Positions 8,792 through 17,267 of a stretch of DNA of 64,000 nt are shown here, piece by piece; position 1 is the first letter of the stretch; every line of letters starts with the position of its first letter. The translations under genes were made by a program, and so were the position numbers. A model generated the notes under the pieces. That model was given only the letters and a program-made list of their open reading frames with translations. It did not search any database and had not been told where the DNA came from. The DNA is from an uncultured Bacteroides sp. (GTDB taxonomy: Bacteria; Bacteroidota; Bacteroidia; Bacteroidales; Bacteroidaceae), in NCBI RefSeq assembly GCF_963675905.1, contig NZ_OY780936.1, positions 3,481,946 through 3,545,945 of the forward strand, written 5' to 3'.

Positions 8792-9217
8792 ATGAATTTG
8801 ACTAACATGCAATATAATATAGATAATATGTATAGTTGTTACAGCAATTTAGGGAACCATATATTCCGTAAGCCTGCTATGATTTGCATGGATACGGTTC
8901 ATCTTGTTAATGAAGGGATGCGAAAAGAATCTATTATAATCGATGAAGTAAAACCTAATGCTACTTTATTTCAAGGGCATGATGTTAAAGTATATTCTCG
9001 TTCTGAGAATAATTCATTGCTGATTGAAATAACCGGAATGTCTAAAAATATTAAAGCTACAGTTTATCTATTCTCTTTAGAAGGTGCTTTGTTACAAATG
9101 AATCACGTTACACAATCTAAAACTTCTATTGATATACTTTCTATGCCAAATGGGAGATATCTTATGAATATTCAAATAGGTAAGGATATCTTTACCTGGA
9201 AAATTACTAAGCAATAG
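8792..9217 (+). CDS. Hypothetical protein related to DUF3244/sorting-domain fold
   Basis: 141 aa from the ATG at 8792. A GTG at 8747 would extend it by 15 codons but lies in the loop of the preceding terminator, so I reject it. The C-terminal half (ATVYLFSLEGALLQM, then SIDILSMPNGRYLMNIQIGKDIFTWKI) has the strand pattern of DUF3244 and T9SS type A sorting domains. No signal peptide can be seen, which is unusual for the group; the true start may be further downstream, or this may be a 5'-truncated relative. A -7 box for the next gene lies after it. Confidence 0.55.
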   Translation: MNLTNMQYNIDNMYSCYSNLGNHIFRKPAMICMDTVHLVNEGMRKESIIIDEVKPNATLFQGHDVKVYSRSENNSLLIEITGMSKNIKATVYLFSLEGALLQMNHVTQSKTSIDILSMPNGRYLMNIQIGKDIFTWKITKQ

Positions 9218-9264
9218 TTATTTTATTTAAAATGGGATTTAGGATGTATTTTGGATAATTTTTT

Positions 9265-9272
9265 TAAATTTG
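9265..9272 (+). promoter_or_regulatory. Candidate -7 box for second TPR regulator
   Basis: TAAATTTG, 20 bases before the ATG. No -33 element at good spacing. Confidence 0.45.
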
Positions 9273-9292
9273 TGGATTGTTTATTATGAAAT

Positions 9293-10939
9293 ATGATAAT
9301 GAAACATCCTATCCTGTTTTTCTGTTGTTTGTTACTTCTGTTTAGTACGCTTTTCTCTTGCCGTCCTAATCGCTCATCTTCTGAAATACTGATGCGGGCA
9401 GAAGCCCTCATTAATAAATATCCTGATAGTACTTTAGTCTTATTGCGCAAAGTTAATCCTAATACTTTGGATAGGTCAGATAATGCACGATATTGCCTAC
9501 TAATGACAAAAGCGCTTTTTAAAAATTCTATTCCTATTGTATCTGATTCGCTTATCAATATTGCGATAGATTATTATAATACTAATGCGGATTCTATAAA
9601 AAAGGCTGAAGCTTATTTTTATGCTGGGCAAGTGAATGCTGATATGAAAAATTCGAAGCTTGCAATGGAATTCTTATTAAAAGCAGCCGATTTAGCTTCT
9701 TGTGGTAAAGATTATAAATTGCTATACCTTATTTATTATTATTTAGGTGATCTCTATTTAAATGAATGTTTGTGCGATTCCGCAATAATAGTGCACCAAA
9801 AGGCTCTTTTATTTTCAAAATTATTAAATGATAGTTCCTATATAACCCATGCTTTAAGAAATCTTGCGATTTCATATTCTGGTGATGGAAAGCAAGATAG
9901 TGCTTTAATTAATTATTATTTGGCTTTGAAAGTTATACCTAAATCGGATACGGCAACTCTTATAGCGTTATATAACGAGATGGGAGGAGTTTATGAAAAA
10001 TTAGGTAGATATTCTCAAGCAATTAATGCTGTGGATAAGGCGTTAGGACTTGAGACATTTATCGATAAACCTTTTTATAGTTATGTGGTTAAAGCCCATA
10101 TTTATTTGGGGATGGAAAAATATGATTCTGCAATTTATTATTACGATAAAACAATACATAGTCCTAATTTGTATACTCGGGCATCAAGTTATAATGGGTT
10201 GGCCGACGCATATAGTGCAATAGGGAATGATAAACTGGCATTTAAACTAATGCAACTTTATGATAAATGTAGAGATACTATTGAAAATCAGACAAAAAGT
10301 GATGCCGTTATTGAAGTCCAGAATATATATCAGCATGGAAAATCAAAAGAGCAGATTCAACGACTACTTTTGGAGAAGAAAGAGCAAACAATTGCTTTTT
10401 ATCATTGGGGACTTTTATCCTTTGTACTATTGCTTCTATTGTTAGGCTCCTTCTTTATTTATAGAAGCCGAAATAAGAAAGAATTATTAGAAAAAAGCAG
10501 AATGTTGTTGGAGCAAGAAAATAAGTTGATTAAAATGAGAGAGAAAGAGTCTCAACTTCGGGAAGATTTTTTTAAGAAACTTAATAAACTAAATAAAATA
10601 CCTTCATTAGAACTGATTAATACCAAAAATAAAGACTCGTTGTCAGATGATGTAGTAAGGATCTCTCTAACTGATCGTGACTGGGAGGAACTTATAAGAA
10701 ATATTGATGTGGCATATGATCATTTTACCGATCGATTAAAAAGAGAATATCCCAATTTGACACTCCAGGAAATTCATCTTTGTTGTTTGGTTAAAATTAA
10801 AGTTGCACGTAATGACTTAGCAAATATTTTTTGTATTACCCCTCAGAGTGTAAAAACAACTAAGTACAGAATTAAAAAAGAAAAAATGGGAATCCTTGAT
10901 AGAGATATAACTCTTGATCATTTTCTTGAAAAGTTCTAA
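9293..10939 (+). CDS. Membrane-anchored TPR regulator, paralogue of the 6435 gene
   Basis: 548 aa with the same domain order as the protein at 6435: signal sequence ending LFSC (Cys23), TPR-like repeats, transmembrane segment near 367-392, a coiled coil, and the C-terminal output domain (F-x-x-R-L at the start, then LQEIHLCCLVKIKVARNDLA). Several blocks match the paralogue almost word for word, such as YYLGDLYLNE and YDSAIYYYDKT, so the two arose by duplication. Ligand and targets are unknown. A second in-frame ATG lies six bases downstream at 9299. Confidence 0.8.
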   Translation: MIMKHPILFFCCLLLLFSTLFSCRPNRSSSEILMRAEALINKYPDSTLVLLRKVNPNTLDRSDNARYCLLMTKALFKNSIPIVSDSLINIAIDYYNTNADSIKKAEAYFYAGQVNADMKNSKLAMEFLLKAADLASCGKDYKLLYLIYYYLGDLYLNECLCDSAIIVHQKALLFSKLLNDSSYITHALRNLAISYSGDGKQDSALINYYLALKVIPKSDTATLIALYNEMGGVYEKLGRYSQAINAVDKALGLETFIDKPFYSYVVKAHIYLGMEKYDSAIYYYDKTIHSPNLYTRASSYNGLADAYSAIGNDKLAFKLMQLYDKCRDTIENQTKSDAVIEVQNIYQHGKSKEQIQRLLLEKKEQTIAFYHWGLLSFVLLLLLLGSFFIYRSRNKKELLEKSRMLLEQENKLIKMREKESQLREDFFKKLNKLNKIPSLELINTKNKDSLSDDVVRISLTDRDWEELIRNIDVAYDHFTDRLKREYPNLTLQEIHLCCLVKIKVARNDLANIFCITPQSVKTTKYRIKKEKMGILDRDITLDHFLEKF

Positions 10940-11091
10940 ATAATGCATTATTTGGCATTATGTAACTTCAATTGTTACCGTAAAAGCTATTACATTCTTT
11001 CTAATTTGCTGATTAATAATGAATTGTGATTTTCATTTTGTTACCCTGTTTTTTATCATTTTCTCATTTTATTCCCGAAATTTGTTTCGTA

Positions 11092-11207
11092 ATTCAAAAT
11101 ATAGAACTCCCCGGGAATACTATAAATGAGCAATGGTTAGGGATTTTATAAAGTAGTGGTTGTTAAGCGAGCAATGAATTTCACTCTCCCGGGGTTCTAT
11201 TTTTTTT
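11092..11207 (+). ncRNA. Candidate structured small RNA
   Basis: The arms TAGAACTCCCCGGGA (11102-11116) and TCCCGGGGTTCTA (11187-11199) pair with a two-base bulge, and the 3' arm runs directly into eight T residues, as in an intrinsic terminator. About 70 bases lie between, with an inner hairpin TATAAA/TTTATA (11121-11126/11145-11150) and a repeated GAGCAATG (about 11129 and 11170). A near-match to a -7 box (GAAATTTG, 11077-11084) would start a transcript near 11090. Terminators rarely enclose a 70-base loop, so I read it as a discrete RNA whose ends pair. A 6S-like RNA is one possibility; no family consensus was recognised. Confidence 0.5.
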
Positions 11208-11324
11208 AGATGTATAAATCTTTGATTTAATACTACTACTGCATTAATACCTTTCAGAAGAATACCAAACTAAAAACAGATCTTCGATTATTTTTTTAAT
11301 AATAACTAGAATTCTAATTGCATT

Positions 11325-11402
11325 CTTGTACAAAAGAAAAATTTCTTCTGTACAAATGAATTAATTGTTCTGTACAAGAGAATTTATTCTTTTGTACAAG
11401 AA
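11325..11402. repeat. Four-unit TGTACA array, 22-bp period
   Basis: TGTACA begins at 11327, 11349, 11371 and 11393, exactly 22 bp apart. Spacer bases are A/T-rich and partly symmetrical (for example GAATTAATTGTTC). The reverse complement of the array at 38.4 kb aligns along its whole length without gaps. It lies between the candidate small RNA and the CTAG element. Confidence 0.8.
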
Positions 11403-11490
11403 TACAAAAAGATTATGCCGGTTAATTAAAAACACCCAGAAGAAAAGAACTTCGCCATGGCTTAGATAAAAAGTTAGAGTTGTGAATTAG

Positions 11491-11597
11491 CGCTAGATCG
11501 CTAGATCACCGCTAGATTAAATTAAATTGATCTAGCACCCTTTTTGTGTTTATTATCAGATAGTTATATGCCTACCGCTAGATTGCTAGATCAATTT
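11491..11597 (+). repeat. CTAG element, copy A
   Basis: Six CTAG cores start at 11493, 11501, 11512, 11532, 11578 and 11586 (steps 8, 11, 20, 46, 8). Five are GCTAGATC/T and the fourth is the reverse, GATCTAGC. The element at 37.5 kb is its reverse complement with identical steps, including an exact 21-base match at 11577-11597 against 37524-37544. The rest of the 10940-11801 intergenic stretch contains no gene that I can support. Confidence 0.8.
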
Positions 11598-11764
11598 GCA
11601 AAAAAAAAGTTTTTTGAGGAGACTTATTTTTAAAATAACCAGGATTCTTTAAAGCTAGTTTTATGTTTAGAGAGCTTATTTAACTCCCATATTAAAATTG
11701 AAACAGAGTCTCTTCTTATTTGTTTTTTAATTTATTGATTGTGCTGAAATGCAGATTAAATTTG

Positions 11765-11772
11765 TATTTTTG
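11765..11772 (+). promoter_or_regulatory. Candidate -7 box for VIT1-type transporter
   Basis: TATTTTTG, 29 bases before the ATG; an overlapping TAAATTTG lies just upstream. Confidence 0.45.
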
Positions 11773-11801
11773 TTTATAGAATAAAATTTAACTCGAATAC
11801 A

Positions 11802-12674
11802 ATGGATATTGATGGAAAAATAAAAAAAGAATTTATTCGTTTTCAACGAAATGAAATAACTGAGAGCCTTGTTTATTCCCGTCTGGCTTCTATTGAGAAA
11901 GATGGTTCAAACAAGGAAATTCTTTTGAATATTGCTGCAGATGAGATTGCTCATGGAAAAGTCTTTCAGAAATATACAAAAGAAAATCCTATCCCTGACC
12001 GATGGAAGATATTCAAATATTATTGGTTAGCTCGTTTATTTGGATTGACTTTTGCTTTAAAATTGATGGAGTCTGGCGAATCAAATGCTCACAAAAACTA
12101 TGACCGATATGAAAGTTTCCCGGAATTACTTCGCCTTGGCCGTGAGGAAGAAGAGCATGAAAAGAAACTTATTGGTCTGATTAATGAAGAACGGCTGGAA
12201 TATATGGGTTCGGTTGTACTAGGATTAAATGATGCCCTGGTAGAGTTTACCGGTGCATTAGCCGGATTTACACTTGCTTTAAGCGATTCCAAGCTTATAG
12301 CGCTAACCGGAAGTATTACCGGTATTGCTGCTGCTCTTTCTATGGCTTCATCCGAATATCTTTCTACAAAATCAGAAGACAGTAATGAAAAGCATCCTGT
12401 TAAGGCGGCCATCTATACAGGTTTTGCTTATGTTGTTACAGTAGTTGCTTTGGTTCTACCTTTTATAATATGTGCCAATGTTTTGGTTGCACTTGGAATT
12501 ATGCTTGTTGCAGCATTAATGATAATTGCGATATTTAATTATTATTATTCTGTAGCCAAAAGTGAAAGCTTTAAAAAACGATTTATGGAAATGGCATTAT
12601 TGAGTTTTGGGGTTGCTTCAATTAGTTTCTTTATAGGCTATTTATTGAAAAAGTTTACAGGTATTGAAGTTTAA
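11802..12674 (+). CDS. Ferritin-like/VIT1-CCC1 metal transporter (MbfA-like)
   Basis: 290 aa in two parts. Residues 1-130 form a rubrerythrin/ferritin-like four-helix region with E-x-x-H iron-ligand motifs (DEIAHGK and EEEEHEKK). Residues about 140-290 are the VIT1/CCC1 membrane domain, with LGLNDALVEFTGALAGF and SMASSEYLSTKSE. Proteins of this build, such as MbfA, export Fe or Mn from the cytoplasm, with the ferritin-like part thought to bind the metal. It is monocistronic. The specificity for iron or manganese is inferred. Confidence 0.88.
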   Translation: MDIDGKIKKEFIRFQRNEITESLVYSRLASIEKDGSNKEILLNIAADEIAHGKVFQKYTKENPIPDRWKIFKYYWLARLFGLTFALKLMESGESNAHKNYDRYESFPELLRLGREEEEHEKKLIGLINEERLEYMGSVVLGLNDALVEFTGALAGFTLALSDSKLIALTGSITGIAAALSMASSEYLSTKSEDSNEKHPVKAAIYTGFAYVVTVVALVLPFIICANVLVALGIMLVAALMIIAIFNYYYSVAKSESFKKRFMEMALLSFGVASISFFIGYLLKKFTGIEV

Positions 12675-12782
12675 TCAATTTAAATGCCATTTTTATTCTT
12701 TTTAATGTTAAAGTATGCAACTTTAGTGCTTTGATTGATTAATTAATCTGCTATTTTGTAATGTTGATATTGCAATTATATG

Positions 12783-12790
12783 TAATTTTG
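12783..12790 (+). promoter_or_regulatory. Candidate -7 box for pta operon
   Basis: TAATTTTG, 54 bases before the pta ATG. Confidence 0.5.
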
Positions 12791-12844
12791 CAAAGTGAAA
12801 GTTGATTGCTCCGATATCAGAACATATAAATATATTATTCAATC

Positions 12845-13852
12845 ATGGATTTAATTAATGAAATTATTGCGCGGGCGAAAGCTGATCGTCAGCGAATTGT
12901 CCTTCCTGAAGGAACGGAAGAACGTACTTTAAAGGCTGCCGATCTAGTTTTGGCAGATGGAGTTGCTGATATTATTCTTTTAGGTAACCCTGAAGAGATT
13001 AAAAAGTTGGCTGCTGAATGGGGACTAAAGAACATTGATAAGGCAACAATTATCGATCCTGCTAACCATGCAAAGAAGGAACAGTATGCTGAATTGCTAT
13101 GTGAACTTCGCAAGAAAAAGGGTATGACTATTGAAGATGCTCGTAAACTTGTTCTTGATCCGCTGTATTTAGGATGTCTTATCATTAAGAGTAATGATGC
13201 AGATGGTCAGTTGGCTGGTGCTCAAAATACAACTGGTGATGTTCTTCGCCCTGCATTACAAATTATTAAAACAGCTCCAGGTATGAGCGTAGTATCTGGT
13301 AGCATGTTGCTTATAACTAAAGCTCCTGAATATGGTAAGGATGGTCTTTTGGTGATTGCAGATGTTGCTGTTTTACCAAACCCAACTGCAGAAGAACTTG
13401 CTCAGATTGCCGTAGCTACAGGTAGAACTGCCCGCGTGCTCGCAAACGTTGAACCAAAGGTTGCTATGCTAAGTTTCTCAACTAAAGGAAGTGCAAAACA
13501 TGAAATGGTTGATAAAGTTGCTGAAGCTACACGTTTAGCTAAAGAATTAGCTCCTGATATGCTTATCGATGGTGAACTTCAGGCTGATGCAGCTCTTGTT
13601 CCTTCTGTTGGAAATAGCAAAGCTCCGGGAAGTGCAGTTGCCGGACAAGCAAATACTTTGGTTTTCCCTTCTTTAGAGGTAGGTAATATTGCTTATAAGA
13701 TGGTTCAACGTCTAGGTGGTGCTGAAGCTGTTGGTCCTATTCTTCAAGGAATGGCTGCTCCTGTTAACGATCTTTCTCGTGGTTGTTCAATTGAAGATAT
13801 CTATAGAATGATTGCAATTACTGCTAATCAGGCTATTGGAGCAAAAAAATAA
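12845..13852 (+). CDS. pta: Phosphate acetyltransferase
   Basis: Interconverts acetyl-CoA and acetyl phosphate in the acetate branch of fermentation; cytoplasmic. The 335-aa short (Pta-only) form begins MDLINEIIARAKADRQRIVLP. It contains PEGTEERTLKAADL, the core TKGSAKHEMVDKV and the conserved PSVGNSKAPGSAVAGQANTLVFP. The gene starts an operon with a dehydrogenase-like gene 18 bp downstream and then ackA. Confidence 0.96.
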   Translation: MDLINEIIARAKADRQRIVLPEGTEERTLKAADLVLADGVADIILLGNPEEIKKLAAEWGLKNIDKATIIDPANHAKKEQYAELLCELRKKKGMTIEDARKLVLDPLYLGCLIIKSNDADGQLAGAQNTTGDVLRPALQIIKTAPGMSVVSGSMLLITKAPEYGKDGLLVIADVAVLPNPTAEELAQIAVATGRTARVLANVEPKVAMLSFSTKGSAKHEMVDKVAEATRLAKELAPDMLIDGELQADAALVPSVGNSKAPGSAVAGQANTLVFPSLEVGNIAYKMVQRLGGAEAVGPILQGMAAPVNDLSRGCSIEDIYRMIAITANQAIGAKK

Positions 13853-13870
13853 TTAAAAGAATTTAAAGGT

Positions 13871-14842
13871 ATGGCTGAAATGATTAAAGAACCAATAGAG
13901 AACTACGGACTAAGTTCTAAAGACCGTAAAAAGACTTTGTTCTCTAAAATTGGTATCGTAGGCTGCGGAAAGGAAGGCTCTAAAATAGCTACTGTAGCTG
14001 CTACGGCTGGTATTGAGGTAGTATTTCTTGAAATCAGTGATGAGAAAATTGAAGCAGCATTCGATAGAATTGCTGGTGAATTAGACATGCGTATTGCCAC
14101 ATGGGGTCTTACTGAGACAGAAAAGAAAACTATTCTTGGACGTATCTCGGGAACATTAACTTTTGATTCATTAAAGGACTGTGATTTTGTAATCGAAGCA
14201 GTACGCTATGATGAAAACGGAGAAAGAAGTTTGAATCACCGCAAAGAAATCTTCCTGAATTTGGAGGCTGTTTTAGCTGAAGATGCTATTATAGCAACAA
14301 ATGCTTCTTCTGTTGTAATTACAGAATTAGCCTCTGAACTTAAACATAAAGAGCGCTGTGTGTGTTTACACTTTGTAATAATGCAGCCTCAAAGCCGTGT
14401 AATGGAGATTGTTCGCGGACTTTATACTTCGGATGATTGTTACAAGAAGGTTTGTCAGTTTGCTAAACTGATTAGCTATGATTATGTAACCGTAGAAGAA
14501 TCAGCCGGTTTGATTTGTAACCGTATGTTTTTTATTCTGCTAAATGAAGCTTGTGCAATTCTTCAGGAAGGGTTAACGACCCCAATTGAGATTGATTCTA
14601 TCATAAAGTTTGGTTTGGGACAACGTCAGGGAGTCTTCTGTATGGCCGATCAAATGGGAATTGAGAAAATTGTTCCTCAAATGGAAGACCTTTACAAAGA
14701 ATTTGGCTCTTTGAAATATAAACCATCTCCACTGTTACTTCGATTAAATCGTGCTAAGCATTGGGGAGTTCGTACCGGTATGGGTTTCTATGCTTATGAC
14801 AAAGAAGGAAACCGTATGATTAATGAGAACGAGAAAAAATAA
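13871..14842 (+). CDS. 3-hydroxyacyl-CoA dehydrogenase-like protein inside the pta-ackA operon
   Basis: 323 aa, two-domain HAD fold. The Rossmann motif is GIVGCGKEG with Glu at the end of the second strand (VVFLEIS), pointing to NAD. The active-site Ser (NASS), His (LHF) and the Glu twelve residues after the His are present, as is the later Asn in ICNRMF. The Asn-Pro that normally follows His-Phe-Phe is Ile-Met here (HFVIMQP), so one substrate-contact residue is missing. It is cotranscribed between pta (18 bp) and ackA (6 bp). It may act on a short acyl-CoA or have a changed role; the usual beta-oxidation or butyrate genes are not nearby. Confidence 0.85.
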   Translation: MAEMIKEPIENYGLSSKDRKKTLFSKIGIVGCGKEGSKIATVAATAGIEVVFLEISDEKIEAAFDRIAGELDMRIATWGLTETEKKTILGRISGTLTFDSLKDCDFVIEAVRYDENGERSLNHRKEIFLNLEAVLAEDAIIATNASSVVITELASELKHKERCVCLHFVIMQPQSRVMEIVRGLYTSDDCYKKVCQFAKLISYDYVTVEESAGLICNRMFFILLNEACAILQEGLTTPIEIDSIIKFGLGQRQGVFCMADQMGIEKIVPQMEDLYKEFGSLKYKPSPLLLRLNRAKHWGVRTGMGFYAYDKEGNRMINENEKK

Positions 14843-14848
14843 GGAACT

Positions 14849-16051
14849 ATGAAAATATTAGTACTCAACTGCGGTAGCTCATCCATCAAGTATAAGTTGT
14901 TCAATATGGACACAAAGGAAGTGATGGCCCAAGGTGGAATTGAGAAAATTGGATTAAAGGGATCCTTTCTTAAACTGACTCTTCCTAGCGGAGATAAGGT
15001 TATGCTGGAAGGAGAAATATTGGAACATACAGCAGGTATTGAATATATTCTTGGCGTTTTAGTCAGTGAAAAATATGGTTGTATCAAGTCATTGGATGAG
15101 ATCAATGCTGTGGGACACAGAGTTGTACACGGAGGAGAAAAATTCAATAAGTCAGTATTGATTACTGATCAGGTGATTGAAAAGATTGTAGAATGTATTG
15201 ATATTGCTCCACTTCACAATCCACCTAACTTGAAAGGTATTCGTGCTGTTTCGGATTTAATGCCAAATGCACCTCAGATTGCTGTCTTTGATACAGCTTT
15301 CCACCAGACTATGCCTGATTATGCTTATATGTATGGTATTCCTTATCAGCTTTATAAGAAATATGGTATCCGTCGTTATGGTTTCCATGGAACTAGTCAT
15401 CGTTATGTTTCAAAACGTGTATGTGACTACCTTGGTATTTCTCAGGAAGGACAACGTATCATTACTTGTCACATAGGTAACGGTGGATCTGTAGCTGCTA
15501 TTAAAGATGGTAAATCTATGGATACTTCAATGGGATTTACTCCTGTAGAAGGTTTATTGATGGGAACTCGTGCCGGAGATATTGATGCCGGAGTTGTTTC
15601 TTATATCATGGATAAAGAGATGATTGGTACTTCTTCTATTTCAACCTTACTTAACAAACATAGTGGTGTTTTAGGAGTATCCGGAATTTCCAGCGATATG
15701 CGCGAACTAGAGGCTGCTTATGAAGCAGGTGATGAACGTGCAATTCTTGCTGAAGAGATGTATTTTTACCGCATTAAGAAGTACATTGGTGCTTATGCAG
15801 CTGCTTTGGGTGGTGTTGACATCATTGTATTTACAGGTGGTGTTGGTGAAAACCAGGCATCATGTCGTTCAGGCGCTTGCCGTGGACTTGAATTTATGGG
15901 AATTTCTTTGAATGAAGAATTAAACAACAAAGTTCGTGGTGAAGAAGTGATTATCAGCAAACCTGACTCAAAAGTGAAGGTTCTTATAATTCCTACTGAT
16001 GAAGAGTTTATGATTGCTTCAGATACTATGCAAATATTGGAAGGCGAATAG
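14849..16051 (+). CDS. ackA: Acetate kinase
   Basis: Forms ATP and acetate from acetyl phosphate and ADP, the energy-yielding end of the pathway begun by Pta. The 400-aa length is typical. It has the nucleotide-fold start MKILVLNCGSSSIKYKLF, the catalytic segment DTAFHQTMP and the signature RRYGFHGTSHRYV. GNGGSVAAI and VFTGGVGEN follow. It lies 6 bp after the dehydrogenase-like gene and ends before a bidirectional terminator. Confidence 0.97.
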   Translation: MKILVLNCGSSSIKYKLFNMDTKEVMAQGGIEKIGLKGSFLKLTLPSGDKVMLEGEILEHTAGIEYILGVLVSEKYGCIKSLDEINAVGHRVVHGGEKFNKSVLITDQVIEKIVECIDIAPLHNPPNLKGIRAVSDLMPNAPQIAVFDTAFHQTMPDYAYMYGIPYQLYKKYGIRRYGFHGTSHRYVSKRVCDYLGISQEGQRIITCHIGNGGSVAAIKDGKSMDTSMGFTPVEGLLMGTRAGDIDAGVVSYIMDKEMIGTSSISTLLNKHSGVLGVSGISSDMRELEAAYEAGDERAILAEEMYFYRIKKYIGAYAAALGGVDIIVFTGGVGENQASCRSGACRGLEFMGISLNEELNNKVRGEEVIISKPDSKVKVLIIPTDEEFMIASDTMQILEGE

Positions 16052-16076
16052 TAAGAAGCGTTCTATATATAAGAGA

Positions 16077-16111
16077 AAAGAGGTATAGTCTTTAATGAAC
16101 TATACCTCTTT
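16077..16111. terminator. Bidirectional terminator between ackA and the ROK kinase
   Basis: AAAGAGGTATAGT (16077-16089) and ACTATACCTCTTT (16099-16111) are a perfect 13-bp inverted repeat with A/T runs on both sides, between two convergent genes. Confidence 0.8.
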
Positions 16112-16133
16112 TTCTATAAAAGATAATTTTTTA

Positions 16134-17114
16134 TTATTTTAAATCCTTAACTTCCCAACCAAGAGCACTTGCTCCCAGAACAGCAGCATCGGAATCTTTA
16201 AGTTCTGAAACAAGAAGCTTAGTTTTTCCTTTAAAGATGTTCAGAACATGTTCATTAAGTGCTTTCTCAACAGGTTTCATGATGTAATCGCCAGATTTTG
16301 CTAATCCACCAAATAAAACGATAGCTTCTGGGCTTGAGAAAGCAACAAAATCAGCTAATGCTTCACCTAATAAGTGACCAGTAAATTCGAAAATTTCCTG
16401 AGCTAACTTATCACCTTTTTCTGCAGCATCAAATACATCTTTTGATGAAATTTCTTCAGCAGGAATATTACGCAATAAACTTTGGTCTGAGCGAGCAATT
16501 AAAAATTCACGAGCTGTACGGGCTACACCTGTTGCAGAACAATAAGTTTCCAAACATCCTTTACGTCCGCAACCACACATTCTACCATTTTCGCGGCGTA
16601 CGATAGTGTGTCCAAGTTCACCGGCAAAGCCATCATGTCCATAAACCATCTGTCCGTTAATAACAATTCCGCTACCAACTCCGGTTCCAAGAGTAATCAT
16701 GATAAAATCTTTCATTCCGCGAGCTGCACCATAAGTCATTTCGCCAATAGCAGCTGCATTAGCATCGTTTGTTAAAGCTGTAGGAATACCAATTTTTTGT
16801 TCAAACAATTCTGCCAAATGAATAACACCTTTCCAAGGAAGATTTGGAGCAAACTCAATAGTTCCACTATAATAGTTTCCATTTGGAGCTCCAACTCCTA
16901 TACCTTTTATCTTTTCAACTCCACCTTCTGATTCAATAAGAGGAAGCAGTTTTGCACAAACAGCATCAACGTAATCCTCAACTTTTTCAAAAGATTGAGT
17001 CTTTACGGAATCGCTGCACAAAATAGTACCACGTGCATCTACAATACCAAAAACGGAATTAGTTCCACCTATATCAATGCCTACAACGTAGGGCTTTTCC
17101 ATACCTGAGATCAT
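16134..17114 (-). CDS. ROK-family sugar kinase (probable glucokinase)
   Basis: 326 aa. N-terminal ATP-binding motif GIDIGGTNSVFGIVD, then NLPWKG and TNDANAAAIGEM, with the catalytic Asp in the latter. The ROK zinc motif CGCGRKGCLETY and the acidic GELGHT are present. It phosphorylates glucose or a related hexose in the cytoplasm; the specificity cannot be fixed from sequence. An in-frame ATG at 17102 gives a start MEKPYVVG that may be the true one. It is monocistronic and divergent from the exporter operon. Confidence 0.9.
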   Translation of the reverse strand: MISGMEKPYVVGIDIGGTNSVFGIVDARGTILCSDSVKTQSFEKVEDYVDAVCAKLLPLIESEGGVEKIKGIGVGAPNGNYYSGTIEFAPNLPWKGVIHLAELFEQKIGIPTALTNDANAAAIGEMTYGAARGMKDFIMITLGTGVGSGIVINGQMVYGHDGFAGELGHTIVRRENGRMCGCGRKGCLETYCSATGVARTAREFLIARSDQSLLRNIPAEEISSKDVFDAAEKGDKLAQEIFEFTGHLLGEALADFVAFSSPEAIVLFGGLAKSGDYIMKPVEKALNEHVLNIFKGKTKLLVSELKDSDAAVLGASALGWEVKDLK

Positions 17115-17267
17115 TATTTTTTTGTTTAAAGGGTTAATAACTAATCTACAAATTACGCAAAGTTGATTGATTTTACAAAATATTTTTTTAATTTTCTTTT
17201 GTTGAACTGCAACTTTTAGTACTACTCTTGCGTCTAATACTAAAAACGTTGATTAAACATCTTAAAA

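Noticed and set aside
11325-11402. CRISPR array
   Set aside because: Only a hexamer is conserved, the spacers are alike and A/T-rich, units are 22 bp, and no cas gene is present.
12098-12412. 104-aa antisense frame over the VIT1 gene
   Set aside because: Shadow of the membrane domain of the true gene.
16134-17114. ROK protein as a transcriptional repressor
   Set aside because: It lacks the N-terminal winged helix of NagC/XylR-type ROK repressors; the protein begins at the ATP-binding motif.
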